Shown: positions 1-8,320 of the stretch, one piece after another | Numbering within the stretch: position 1 is the stretch's first letter | How the letters are laid out: each line of letters begins with the position of its first letter | From: an uncultured Campylobacter sp. | Lineage (GTDB): Bacteria > Campylobacterota > Campylobacteria > Campylobacterales > Campylobacteraceae | Length of the DNA stretch: 64,000 nt | NCBI RefSeq assembly: GCF_938045625.1 | Contig: NZ_CALIAV010000023.1 | Span: forward strand, 1 to 64,000 | Direction of reading: 5' to 3' | Program-made: the position numbers and the translations under genes | Notes under the pieces: generated by a model | What the model was told of the DNA's origin: nothing | The model's input: the letters and a program-made list of their open reading frames with translations, nothing else | The model's database searches: none

Positions 1-1002
1 ATATTTTGTATCTGTTGTTACAACAGTGCCCACTATGTTTTTATCTTGTTTTCCAAGAATATTATGAATAAGCCCTTTCTTTTCTATATCTTTAATGGAA
101 TCGCTTGAAATATTGTCAAAATTGTAGAAAATTTTATTAGATTGTTCTTTTTTAAAATTTTTGTGCGATATCAATTCATTGTCTATTTTTAGGCAATACT
201 TTTCTCCAAAAAGTGGCTTTACTATATTATTAAAAAAAATCTCTTTACCTGTTTTTTCTTTGCCAACAAGAACCAATATGCTTTTTAGTAATTTTTGGTC
301 AAATTCTTTATTGCTATTATTCGCAATATATTTAAACATATTGGCCAGCCAACACATAATATAGTTAAATTTGTCCTTATTGTATCCAGATATGTGGTAT
401 AAATATTGCATTGTAATAGAATAAATATCGGGGGTTTTCAAAATAAAGATATTATGTAAAAGATTATCGCACCGGTAAAATTTATTTATGTAAAATGTTT
501 TTCCACCATCATATGTTGCAAATCTTTCTTTATGAATATCAAAAACATCACCAAGTACAATAGGTAAAGTATCTAGTGCTACACAAACAACATCATTCCT
601 CGGTTTAAATACCAACTTTTTTAAGGGATCTTGTATTTTGTTATATTTTTCTTCGCACTTTGAAATCCATATGCTTAGTTCAATGCTTGTTTTAAATATT
701 TTTGTTTTTTTCCCAGACAGTTTGTTTAAAAAAAATTCTAGCTTTTGAAAAAGTATTTGATTGGACTTATTCTGGTGGTTATAAATTATATTGCCGTTTT
801 GATTAATCCAAAAATAGTGACCATCGTCTGCCAAGCACAAAAATATGTTGTTTGTATCCCTTAAAATGGAATTATTATTATAGGCCATATTGTTGTTATT
901 GCTATTATTGATCAAAACTGGATATTGATAGAATAAAGCTACTTGGTTTAAAATATTCTGATAATCTAATTGTTTTATATAACTGCAGTCTTCTACGCCC
1001 AT
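1..1002 (-). CDS. partial primase/helicase-like protein of an integrated element
   Basis: An uninterrupted minus-strand frame of 334 codons starts at ATG 1002 and runs off the left edge, so the C-terminus is missing. An AAGGA ribosome site lies 7 nt before the ATG. Near residues 246-254 is GKEKTGKE followed by IFFNNIVKPLFG, which resembles the P-loop region of superfamily 3 helicases in phage and plasmid primases (D5/DUF5906 type), although the usual Ser/Thr after GK is Glu here. A hydrophobic stretch ending in FDN about 45 residues later could be the Walker B strand. The gene is much more AT-rich than its neighbours and lies on the 3' side of a tRNA gene, where integrated elements sit. Helicase identity is inferred from these motifs only. 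It could be another P-loop replication protein. Confidence 0.55.
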   Translation of the reverse strand, partial: MGVEDCSYIKQLDYQNILNQVALFYQYPVLINNSNNNNMAYNNNSILRDTNNIFLCLADDGHYFWINQNGNIIYNHQNKSNQILFQKLEFFLNKLSGKKTKIFKTSIELSIWISKCEEKYNKIQDPLKKLVFKPRNDVVCVALDTLPIVLGDVFDIHKERFATYDGGKTFYINKFYRCDNLLHNIFILKTPDIYSITMQYLYHISGYNKDKFNYIMCWLANMFKYIANNSNKEFDQKLLKSILVLVGKEKTGKEIFFNNIVKPLFGEKYCLKIDNELISHKNFKKEQSNKIFYNFDNISSDSIKDIEKKGLIHNILGKQDKNIVGTVVTTDTKY

Positions 1003-1084
1003 GACATATCCTTAAATAATGCAATGAATAATTATACAATATCTAGTTGCTGAATTAATATAGAAAAATATAAAAGTAAAAAAA

Positions 1085-1106
1085 TGTGTACCCTAATGTG
1101 TACCCT
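1085..1106. repeat. 10-bp tandem direct repeat beside tRNA-Leu
   Basis: Two exact copies of TGTGTACCCT (1085-1094 and 1097-1106) are separated by AA, a 12-bp period. They lie between the 3' end of tRNA-Leu and the start of the foreign primase-like gene. Short direct repeats here are typical of integrase arm-type or excisionase sites, but that role is inferred; only the repeat itself is seen. Confidence 0.5.
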
Positions 1107-1166
1107 TGATTAAAATTTTGTATCTTTTGGATTTTTATAAATGCTTTGTAATAACGACAGGATCGA

Positions 1167-1253
1167 TGGTGCCCGAGGTCGGACTCGAACCGACACAAGG
1201 TTGCCCTTACCAGATTTTGAGTCTGGCGCGTCTACCGGTTTCACCACTCGGGC
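1167..1253 (-). tRNA. tRNA-Leu (anticodon CAA)
   Basis: The 87-nt minus-strand sequence folds as a class II tRNA. The 7-bp acceptor stem pairs GCCCGAG with CTCGGGC. The anticodon stem CCAGA/TCTGG closes the loop CTCAAAA, giving anticodon CAA. There is a long variable arm, a T-loop GGTTCGAGTCC and an encoded CCA end (1167-1169). It reads UUG codons. Its 3' end faces the AT-rich element at 1-1160, so it is a plausible integration site. Confidence 0.95.
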
Positions 1254-1269
1254 TAATCAAAGAAGTGAG

Positions 1270-1275
1270 ATTTTA
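1270..1275 (-). promoter_or_regulatory. -10 element for tRNA-Leu
   Basis: On the minus strand TAAAAT lies 17 nt before the mature tRNA 5' end, preceded by an AT-rich tract. This fits the sigma-70 promoters of Campylobacter, where only the -10 box is well conserved. Confidence 0.4.
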
Positions 1276-1300
1276 CCTTGAAAGATATAAAAAAGAGATT

Positions 1301-1334
1301 AAAAAACATGAAAGCCCAATCTTGAGCTTTCATG
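1301..1334 (-). terminator. rho-independent terminator of hup
   Basis: A perfect 9-bp inverted repeat CATGAAAGC/GCTTTCATG (1307-1315 and 1326-1334) with a 10-nt loop is followed on the minus strand by six T. It lies 10 bp beyond the hup stop codon and separates hup from tRNA-Leu. Confidence 0.8.
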
Positions 1335-1343
1335 AAAGGGTGA

Positions 1344-1646
1344 TTATTTCTTTTTGCCTTTTTTGCCTGCGCCTGCTACTACTGCTTCTTTTAATTTTTT
1401 GCCTACTTTAAATTTAACCGCTTTGCTAGCAGGAACATCTATAACTTTCGTAGTTCCCGGTACTCTTGCTTTTCTAGCGGCTCTTTCGGCAGTAGCGAAT
1501 GTACCAAAGCCTATAAAGCTAATGCTATCGCCGTTTTTAAGAACCTCTTCGATAGTCTCTAGTGCGGCATCAACTACCTTTAGAGAATCTTTTTTAGAAA
1601 GACCGGCCTTGTCGGCAACAGCTTGAATAAAATCAGCTTTTTTCAT
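1344..1646 (-). CDS. hup: HU-type DNA-binding protein
   Basis: A 100-residue histone-like protein of the HU/IHF family, a nucleoid protein that bends and compacts DNA as a dimer. The N-terminal MKKADFIQAVADKAGLSKK helix pair, the FIGFGTF turn and the central RAARKARVPGT arm region with its conserved Pro are all recognisable. The C-terminus ends in a lysine-rich tail (GKKGKKK), a small extension beyond the usual 90 residues. The ATG is preceded by AAGGA. The gene is monocistronic, with its own -10 box near 1680 and a strong terminator at 1301-1334. Confidence 0.95.
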   Translation of the reverse strand: MKKADFIQAVADKAGLSKKDSLKVVDAALETIEEVLKNGDSISFIGFGTFATAERAARKARVPGTTKVIDVPASKAVKFKVGKKLKEAVVAGAGKKGKKK

Positions 1647-1679
1647 AGAACCATCCTTAATAAGAAGTGATATGCGGGC

Positions 1680-1685
1680 ATTTTA
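1680..1685 (-). promoter_or_regulatory. -10 element for hup
   Basis: On the minus strand TTGTAAAAT (extended -10 style) lies about 35 nt before the hup ATG, preceded by an AT-rich tract. AAGGA sits just before the ATG. Confidence 0.45.
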
Positions 1686-1766
1686 CAACGTTTTTATAAA
1701 AAATACAATAGTTTTTAGCCGAAAATTTAACGATTTTTGCGCGAATTTGACTAAAAAGCTCGAATT

Positions 1767-2504
1767 TTAGACTATTTGCACCAAAAACTCGCTTTTTAGT
1801 CCAGTTTTTTTGATGTCTATAAGGCGCAAATTTTCTATATCGGTTTTGCAAAGTTCGCTGAAGTTTTTTACCCCGTTTTGCGCTACTTGCCTCAAAACTA
1901 TCCCGCGGTATGCTTTGGCATAGTGACTGACGACTTTACCGTTTTTTAGAAATTTAAATGTCGCAAACGGTTTTTGTATGCGGTAAAATTTCTCGTAAAA
2001 CTCGGCTCTAAGGTCTAAAATGTCGTCATCTCCTAGCCATTTATCTATCTCGCCGCTGAAATTTTGGCTATAAAATTCCTCCAAATTTAGCCCGTTTATC
2101 CGCTCGCCTTGCTTTAGTTTATATTCGGGCAGGGCGTCTGCGGCAAGTACCGGGCCGAATAAATTTGAAAAAATCAGCGTATTTTTATCTATAAACTCCT
2201 GTGCGGCGCTATCAAGACAACGGTAGTCAAGGTGCTTATATGCTACTCCGTCGTATCGCAAGATGGCTTTTACCGCTCCTTTTTTAAAAAGGCTTTCGCG
2301 CAAACTCGGCTCATCGGTCAAATTTTTAACTCCAAAAAGTTTTGAAATTTGCTCCAATCCGGCCGTTTGCAAGAATTCATCGTAAATTTTTAAAATTTTG
2401 CACCGCTTTTCATATAAATTTGGAAAAATAAAGGCGTCCTTATCTATAAATTTGTTTGAACCAACGGCGGTTTTGGCTTCGCTTGGCGAAAAGAGTATTT
2501 TCAT
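1767..2504 (-). CDS. yaaA: YaaA-family peroxide stress protein
   Basis: A 245-residue protein of the YaaA/DUF328 family. In E. coli, YaaA is induced by hydrogen peroxide and lowers intracellular free iron. The N-terminal MKILFSPSEAKT and the family-like segments RYDGVAYKHLDYR (about residues 82-94) and NLFGPVLAADALPEYKLK (about 113-130) are visible. Length is typical. The ATG at 2504 follows AAGGAG. It is divergent from flgL and stands alone on its strand, 120 bp beyond hup. Function here is assigned by family only. Confidence 0.85.
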   Translation of the reverse strand: MKILFSPSEAKTAVGSNKFIDKDAFIFPNLYEKRCKILKIYDEFLQTAGLEQISKLFGVKNLTDEPSLRESLFKKGAVKAILRYDGVAYKHLDYRCLDSAAQEFIDKNTLIFSNLFGPVLAADALPEYKLKQGERINGLNLEEFYSQNFSGEIDKWLGDDDILDLRAEFYEKFYRIQKPFATFKFLKNGKVVSHYAKAYRGIVLRQVAQNGVKNFSELCKTDIENLRLIDIKKTGLKSEFLVQIV

Positions 2505-2574
2505 TTATTCTCCTTAAATTTGTCAAAATCATATCTAAAACTAAATAAATTTTGAAATTTGACGATATAACGAG

Positions 2575-2590
2575 TGGAACTTTATTTGCT
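2575..2590 (+). promoter_or_regulatory. sigma-54 (RpoN) promoter of flgL
   Basis: TGGAACTTTATTTGCT matches the -24/-12 consensus TGGCAC-N5-TTGC, with the invariant GG and GC dinucleotides exactly 10 nt apart. It ends 34 nt before the flgL ATG. RpoN drives hook and late rod genes in Campylobacter. The site overlaps an upstream in-frame GTG at 2574, so that GTG cannot be the real start. Confidence 0.85.
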
Positions 2591-2624
2591 TACAAGAGCT
2601 CAATTAAATTTAAGGAAAAATGCG

Positions 2625-4871
2625 ATGAGAATGACGAATCAGCTGATGAAATTTACGAATAACTACGACTATCAGACCAATATGAAAGCGCTTTACAAGC
2701 TAAATACGCAAATTTCAAGCGGTCTAAAAATCCAAAATTCTTTTGAGGATAGTAGTGTTTACAATGATGGCATGAGGCTTGATTACGAGGTTGCGACGCT
2801 TGAACAGGTGCAAACGGCGACGTCAAAGGCGCAACACTTTTCAAAAAATACAGACAAGGCTTTGGGTGAATTTAAGCAGCAGCTTCAAACTTTTAAAACA
2901 AAGCTGGTTCAAGGCGCCAATGAAATCCACTCGCAAACATCTCGCGAGGCTATCGCAAACGACCTTCAAGGTATCAAAAATCATCTAGTAAATATCGCCA
3001 ACACCTCGATAAACGGGCAGTTTTTGTTCTCTGGAAGCGCTATAAATACAAAACCTATAAACGGCGATACGAATGAATATTTCGGCAATGCGCAAACAAT
3101 GAAAGCTGTAGGCGGAGCTCAGGTAAATTTGACCTACAACCAAAACGGGCAGGAGCTATTTTTGGGCAAGGACGGCGACTATAATAAAAAAGTCACCTCC
3201 AATACGATGTTAAAAGCGCAAAATTTGGACGATAAAAATAAAACCGTTTATATCGATAGCGAGCATAAAATGCGCGATCTAATCGGTTTTAAATATGTAA
3301 AAGACGAAAAAACTCTAACCAATCAGGATTTCACCGGCACGGGCGTGAGGCGGTTTCAGGATACGACGTTTTTCTTGCAGGGTAAAAAACCAAACGGTAC
3401 GAGCTTTACGAGTAAATTTAAGATGACTTCAGACGCCTCTATAAACGATCTGCTGGAAAAAATCGGTACCGAATACGGCAACACTCCGACTAATAAAGTC
3501 GTCGAAGTAACGATAAATAACCAGGGTCAAATCAACGTAAAAGACCTAAGCAAAGGCAATCAGGTTATTGATTTTCACATGATAGCGGCGACGAAAAAAG
3601 TGGCAAATGCAGATGCTCTAGCGGGCGGTATAGCAGGAGCCTCAAGTGCCTTTGATACGGTAGATAGCCTAACTAGCGGCGCAAATCCGCTCGAAGCCAT
3701 GGTGCAGGCAAACCCAGACGACTATGAAATCACTGAATTTGTTAAGAGCAAATATGAAGACTTAGACGGCGCCGTCACAAACGCTTACGACTACGACAAG
3801 ATAAACTTTAAACAAGAGGGCAGAAACCTAATAGGCACTGTATCGCAAGTAGAGCGCGGTAGCGGTAAATTTGCCGACGATAACACGACGCTAAGCCAAG
3901 TCGTGGGCTCAAAAGAGCTATATCCCGGCGAAAGAGACAAATACGACATGAATGATCAGGCCTTAAAAATGCAGATCAAATCTAAAAGCGGCGGAGATTA
4001 TAAGGTTGACGTGATTTTCGGTAGCGCCGTACCGCCTGCAACATCAGGTAATGCTCAGGTAAGCATAACAAGACCGGATGGCACCACATACACTACCGAG
4101 GTTTGGGATAGTTTTTACAACGACACCACAAACCCGCCGACCACCGAGGGTAGAGAAACGCAGTCAAAAAATATGACTTTTAGGCAACTAAATGACATTA
4201 TCGGTATGGTAGCTAGTGACAATGTTCCTGCGGGCGCCGGCGGTAGTGCCCAGGCTGATTATGTCGCCTACAAACAAGCTATCGCAAAATCGCAAGGCAG
4301 CGTAGAGGCAAATATGGATCACCGCGGCCGCATAAAAGTAACCGACAAGCAAAACGCCGTCACGCCGATAAAAGTCGGAATTTATGACGAGGTAAATTCT
4401 GATCAATTTTACGGAGATAGCACCGGTACGACGCCTGCAACCATGCAAGGAGACGGTTCACTATGGAACTTTTCGGCAAACAACGGTATCGAAATAGATA
4501 GCCCGAGCGTGGATATTTTTGATGACCTGGATAGGATGATAGAGGCTGTAAGAAGCGGTCAATACCGTGCCGATAGCCAGAGTGAACACCCGCGTAACTC
4601 CGGTATCCAAGGCGCGATCGAGAGACTGGATCATATCGCCGATCACGTAAACAAAATCCACACTAAAGTTGGAAATCAAACCAATACGCTAATACAGACC
4701 AACACGCACGCTAGCGTCATGGAGGTAAACGTAAAAACCGTCAAGGCCGATATCACAAATGCCGACTATGGCGAGACCTATATGAATCTCATGCAAAAAA
4801 TGATGTCGTATCAGGCGATGTTGCAGTCTGTGGCTAAAATAAACCAGCTCTCGTTATTAAACTATATGTAA
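2625..4871 (+). CDS. flgL: flagellar hook-associated protein FlgL (HAP3)
   Basis: A 748-residue junction protein between hook and filament. The conserved flagellin-like N-terminal helix (MTNQLMKF, then LYKLNTQISSGLKIQ with about 20 residues between) and the C-terminal helix ending near NQLSLLNYM are the export and assembly domains. The long middle is the variable surface region. Campylobacter FlgL proteins are about this size, far longer than the roughly 300 residues of enteric FlgL. I place the start at ATG 2625 because AAGGA lies 8 nt upstream and a sigma-54 promoter occupies 2575-2590. An upstream in-frame GTG is rejected. It lies next to ftsK, as in C. jejuni. Confidence 0.92.
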   Translation: MRMTNQLMKFTNNYDYQTNMKALYKLNTQISSGLKIQNSFEDSSVYNDGMRLDYEVATLEQVQTATSKAQHFSKNTDKALGEFKQQLQTFKTKLVQGANEIHSQTSREAIANDLQGIKNHLVNIANTSINGQFLFSGSAINTKPINGDTNEYFGNAQTMKAVGGAQVNLTYNQNGQELFLGKDGDYNKKVTSNTMLKAQNLDDKNKTVYIDSEHKMRDLIGFKYVKDEKTLTNQDFTGTGVRRFQDTTFFLQGKKPNGTSFTSKFKMTSDASINDLLEKIGTEYGNTPTNKVVEVTINNQGQINVKDLSKGNQVIDFHMIAATKKVANADALAGGIAGASSAFDTVDSLTSGANPLEAMVQANPDDYEITEFVKSKYEDLDGAVTNAYDYDKINFKQEGRNLIGTVSQVERGSGKFADDNTTLSQVVGSKELYPGERDKYDMNDQALKMQIKSKSGGDYKVDVIFGSAVPPATSGNAQVSITRPDGTTYTTEVWDSFYNDTTNPPTTEGRETQSKNMTFRQLNDIIGMVASDNVPAGAGGSAQADYVAYKQAIAKSQGSVEANMDHRGRIKVTDKQNAVTPIKVGIYDEVNSDQFYGDSTGTTPATMQGDGSLWNFSANNGIEIDSPSVDIFDDLDRMIEAVRSGQYRADSQSEHPRNSGIQGAIERLDHIADHVNKIHTKVGNQTNTLIQTNTHASVMEVNVKTVKADITNADYGETYMNLMQKMMSYQAMLQSVAKINQLSLLNYM

Positions 4872-4879
4872 AAACTCGC

Positions 4880-4885
4880 TATAAT
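4880..4885 (+). promoter_or_regulatory. -10 element for ftsK
   Basis: TATAAT in the context TCGCTATAATCT lies just after the flgL stop and about 125 nt before the proposed ftsK start. The same context occurs ahead of the TolC operon at 19249. Confidence 0.45.
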
Positions 4886-5011
4886 CTACGGTTTTATTAA
4901 AGTTTCGTTATCAAAGCGGGCGGAGCTAAAATAGGGTCAAATTTTGATAAATTTGGCTCAAAACTTAGCTCTCTCGCAAATTTAAATTTACTAAATTTAA
5001 AAGGACGCGCC

Positions 5012-7156
5012 ATTTTAAGAGAATCGGTTTTAGTCGTAGTTGTTTGTTTTTTGATATTTTTCGGGATCGCCACCATCGCGCCCGCGGCAAATTTCGTCGG
5101 TAGTTTTGGCAACGCGATAGGACTTTGGAACTTCAAACTTTTCGGCTTTATAGCTTACGTTTACCCTTTTGTTTTTATATTTTTCGCGTATTATATTTAC
5201 AAATATTTTAACGGCTTTAACGCCGAATTTGCCCAGACCGCGCTTGGAGCGACACTACTATTTTTGGCGTTTTTGATGTTTCAATCAGGTGCGGACGCTA
5301 GCTACGGCGGACTGGTCGCAAACAGCATAAATGATGCGCTAAAAGACGTCGCCGGCGTGATAGGCATGTGGGTATTTATCTTGATGCTTTTTGTGCTGAG
5401 CTTTGGTCTCATCGCGCAGGATAACATCATAGCTATCCTAAAAAAGGCTTTCGTTGAGCCCAGCTCCAATGAGGATAAATTTGAAAATATGGGTGAGGTT
5501 AAACCAAAATCGCAAAAAAAACCTAGACAAATCAAAAAGCCTAAAGCTCAAAGCGAGTCAAATTTGAGCGAGGAAAACAGCGAAAAGCTAGAGGACGTAG
5601 ACGAGCCGGACGATGAAGACGATGCGCAGGATGAAAGCGAGTCAAATTTAGAAGAAAAAAGTACTACTATAAACGGCGTCGAGATTCTAAACGAAGTCGC
5701 CGAAAACAAAAAACTACTCGAACAAATGGAAAAAGGCAAGGTCGAAAAACCTAAGGATTTCGCACTGCCGCCGCTTAAATTTTTAGCCGATCCGCCTAAA
5801 AGATCAAACAGCGTAAACGAAGCCGAAATCGATCAAAAAATCTCCGATCTACTCGATAAACTACGCAAATTTAAAATAGACGGCGACGTCGTGCGCACCT
5901 ACACAGGGCCGATCGTCACGACTTTTGAGTTTCGTCAGGCGCCGCACATCAAGGTGAGTAAAATTTTAACCCTGCAAGACGACCTCGCGATGGCTCTACG
6001 CGCGCAGACTATCCGTATCCAGGCGCCGATCCCTGGCAAAGACGTCGTGGGTATCGAAGTGCCGAATCAAAACATCGAAACTGTCTATCTAAAGGAAATT
6101 TTAGATAGCGAGGTTTTCAAAAACTCGAGCAGTCCGCTAACTATCGCGCTGGGCAAGGATATCGTCGGCGCGCCCTTTGTTACCGATCTAAAAAAACTGC
6201 CCCACCTGCTAATCGCGGGCACGACGGGATCTGGCAAGAGCGTAGGTATAAATGCAATGCTGCTAAGCCTTCTATATCGCAACAGCCCACAGACGCTTCG
6301 CCTGATGATGATAGATCCAAAGATGCTGGAGTTTAGTATCTATAACGACATCCCGCACCTACTCACGCCTGTCATCACGCAGGCCAAGCAGGCTATAACC
6401 GCGCTATCAAACATGGTCGCCGAGATGGAGCGCCGCTACAAGATCATGAGTCACACACGCACCAAAAATATCGAAAGCTACAACGAAAAGATGAAGGAGG
6501 AGGGCGGCGAGCAGTTCCCATACATTGTCGTGATCATCGACGAGCTGGCCGACCTCATGATGACTAGCGGCAAGGACGTGGAACTATATATCGGGCGCCT
6601 GGCGCAGATGGCTAGAGCCAGCGGCATACATCTCATCGTAGCCACCCAGCGCCCGAGCGTGGACGTCGTTACGGGGCTCATAAAGGCAAATTTGCCTAGC
6701 CGCATCAGCTACCGCGTAGGTCAGCGTATCGATAGTAAGGTGATCCTAGATCAAATGGGTGCGGAGAGCTTGCTAGGACGCGGCGATATGCTATTTACCC
6801 CTCCGGGAAGCCCCGGCGTCATCAGACTGCATGCGCCGTTTGCTAGCGAAAAAGAGATCGACACCATCGTAAATTTCCTAAAAGCGCAGCAAGAGGTGGT
6901 CTATGACGAGAGATTTTTAGCCGAGGAGGGCGCTAGCGGCGGTGCGGGCGCAGGCTCCGGTGCGGTAGCGGGCGAGCTAGACGAGCTCTACGAAGAGGCT
7001 AAAGAGATTGTGCTAAGCGAGCAAAAAACCTCGATCAGTTATCTACAACGCCGCCTAAAAATCGGCTACAACCGCGCAGCTACGATCATCGAACAGATGG
7101 AGCAAATGGGCGTGCTAAGCCCGATGAATGCAAAAGGGCAGAGGGATATTTTGTAA
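5012..7156 (+). CDS. ftsK: FtsK/SpoIIIE DNA translocase
   Basis: A septal DNA pump that moves chromosome ends during division. In order: hydrophobic N-terminal membrane segments (residues 1 to about 145), a charged linker rich in Glu, Asp and Ser (about 155-220), the motor core with Walker A GTTGSGKSVG near residue 401 and Walker B VVIIDELADLM near 510, and a C-terminal winged-helix gamma domain. The first conventional start, TTG 5051, lies inside the first membrane helix. No ATG, GTG or TTG occurs upstream in frame as far as the stop at 4898. AAAAGGA sits 6 nt before ATT 5012, which would restore the whole first membrane segment, so I take ATT as the probable start. At 714 residues it is short for the family but normal for Campylobacterota. 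Confidence 0.9.
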   Translation: MLRESVLVVVVCFLIFFGIATIAPAANFVGSFGNAIGLWNFKLFGFIAYVYPFVFIFFAYYIYKYFNGFNAEFAQTALGATLLFLAFLMFQSGADASYGGLVANSINDALKDVAGVIGMWVFILMLFVLSFGLIAQDNIIAILKKAFVEPSSNEDKFENMGEVKPKSQKKPRQIKKPKAQSESNLSEENSEKLEDVDEPDDEDDAQDESESNLEEKSTTINGVEILNEVAENKKLLEQMEKGKVEKPKDFALPPLKFLADPPKRSNSVNEAEIDQKISDLLDKLRKFKIDGDVVRTYTGPIVTTFEFRQAPHIKVSKILTLQDDLAMALRAQTIRIQAPIPGKDVVGIEVPNQNIETVYLKEILDSEVFKNSSSPLTIALGKDIVGAPFVTDLKKLPHLLIAGTTGSGKSVGINAMLLSLLYRNSPQTLRLMMIDPKMLEFSIYNDIPHLLTPVITQAKQAITALSNMVAEMERRYKIMSHTRTKNIESYNEKMKEEGGEQFPYIVVIIDELADLMMTSGKDVELYIGRLAQMARASGIHLIVATQRPSVDVVTGLIKANLPSRISYRVGQRIDSKVILDQMGAESLLGRGDMLFTPPGSPGVIRLHAPFASEKEIDTIVNFLKAQQEVVYDERFLAEEGASGGAGAGSGAVAGELDELYEEAKEIVLSEQKTSISYLQRRLKIGYNRAATIIEQMEQMGVLSPMNAKGQRDIL

Positions 7157-7344
7157 ATTTGGCTCAATTGTAGACAGGCGCTGGCTGTATTTATTTTTAG
7201 CTTAGCGCCGTTAAACTTGAAAATAAGCGTCCGTTGGGGGCGGCAGGCTTTGCGCGGCGTTGCGGTATATTTAAATTTGCCGACCGAATTTACGGTCAAA
7301 TTTTAAGCTCATCGTTGGCGAAATTTACCGCCGAAAAAGCAAAA

Positions 7345-8223
7345 TCATTTATAAACATCAAGACTCAAATTTAGTTCGTCGATTATGCGCAGCAGTTGCG
7401 AGATCTCATCTTTTATGGCCTGCGCGTCCGCGAGGCTCGGCGGTGGAGCAAAGAGCGAACTCTCGAAACGGTCTTTTGCACCGTTTAGAAAAAGGTAAAA
7501 TTTATCATCCATGAACGCCGCACTCAGCGATACCGCTCCGTCAAATTTGAGTTTCACATCATGCAGTCGCCGCATAAAACCGGGGCTTAAAAGATAGCGC
7601 GCCTCTATCTTATCGTCGGTAAATACGCGAAATTCGTTGTTAAACTCCGTATCGTCCAGCACCTCTTTTTCGCCTATCATTTTCGTGTTCATAGCCTTTT
7701 TATCCGCCAAAATCGTCACGCCTTTGAAGGTTTTATAAAATTCGCAGACAAAAACCGTATCCTTAAAATCCATATAAATATCAAACATCGCTTTAATCGC
7801 CATAAAAGAAATCACGTAGATATTGGTTGAAGTCGCGTATTTTCGCTTCTCGCCGATAGCTTCGCTTAGCTGAAATTTAACGTTATTATAAACGCCGCTG
7901 ATGAGATCCTCGCTCCTAAACTCAAGCTCTCTGTAAATTTGAGCTTTCAAAAACTCACTTCTTGAGATGCCTTGAGCGGGTTCGTAGCTAAATTTGCCGT
8001 CGATACTTTTGATGACAGCGTTTATAAAAACGTTTTTATAAAACCGCTTGTACTCTGCCATTGCATTTTTGTTTAGCTTCTCGCCGTTTATCTTATATAA
8101 AATATCTGCTATAAAAGTTGCTAGCGCTGCTTGTACAAACAGTGCGATGACGAGCAGTACGCCTACGACTTCAAACGACGGATCGATAAGCAGCGCATAA
8201 ACGCCAGCAAAAAACAAACGCAA
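7345..8223 (-). CDS. DUF3137-like membrane protein, 5' end displaced
   Basis: A 292-residue frame with a hydrophobic N-terminal segment (about residues 1-42) and a soluble C-terminal region ending in a Leu-rich helix. It resembles DUF3137 proteins, whose function is unknown. The only in-frame start is TTG 8223, with no ribosome site. A coupled ATG overlapping the truA stop (ATGA at 8317-8320) begins a second frame whose short charged N-terminus would fit this family but which stops at 8243. I infer one original gene, 8320 to 7345, interrupted by a stop codon and a frame change near 8200-8245. The present frame may be expressed poorly or not at all. The family call is from memory and moderate in confidence. 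Confidence 0.65.
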   Translation of the reverse strand: MRLFFAGVYALLIDPSFEVVGVLLVIALFVQAALATFIADILYKINGEKLNKNAMAEYKRFYKNVFINAVIKSIDGKFSYEPAQGISRSEFLKAQIYRELEFRSEDLISGVYNNVKFQLSEAIGEKRKYATSTNIYVISFMAIKAMFDIYMDFKDTVFVCEFYKTFKGVTILADKKAMNTKMIGEKEVLDDTEFNNEFRVFTDDKIEARYLLSPGFMRRLHDVKLKFDGAVSLSAAFMDDKFYLFLNGAKDRFESSLFAPPPSLADAQAIKDEISQLLRIIDELNLSLDVYK

Positions 8224-8242
8224 CGGAGTTTATGGTTAAAAA

Positions 8243-8320
8243 CTAGGCGTAAATACTGCGTAGAGCCTTTTGCTTTTGCGTTACGGCAGCAATAGCTTCT
8301 TTTATTTTTTGATTTCTCAT
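8243..8320 (-). pseudogene. displaced N-terminal fragment of the DUF3137-like gene
   Basis: ATG 8320 overlaps the truA stop as ATGA, the usual sign of translational coupling. It encodes MRNQKIKEAIAAVTQKQK and seven more residues before TAG 8243-8245. Reading past that stop gives hydrophobic residues. Removing one T from the T6 run near 8210 then joins the frame of the downstream 292-residue ORF. Two lesions are therefore needed to explain it: one nonsense and one homopolymer frameshift. A true small coupled ORF is the alternative. Confidence 0.5.

Noticed and set aside
161..364. Short plus-strand ORF in the AT-rich left end
   Set aside because: It is antisense to a 334-codon frame with its own ribosome site and has no ribosome site itself.
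1106..1411. Plus-strand ORF across the tRNA
   Set aside because: It is the reverse complement of tRNA-Leu and the hup 3' end, with no independent coding signal.
2574..2624. Upstream in-frame GTG start for flgL
   Set aside because: It overlaps the sigma-54 promoter at 2575-2590, so the transcript starts downstream of it. ATG 2625 has a good ribosome site.
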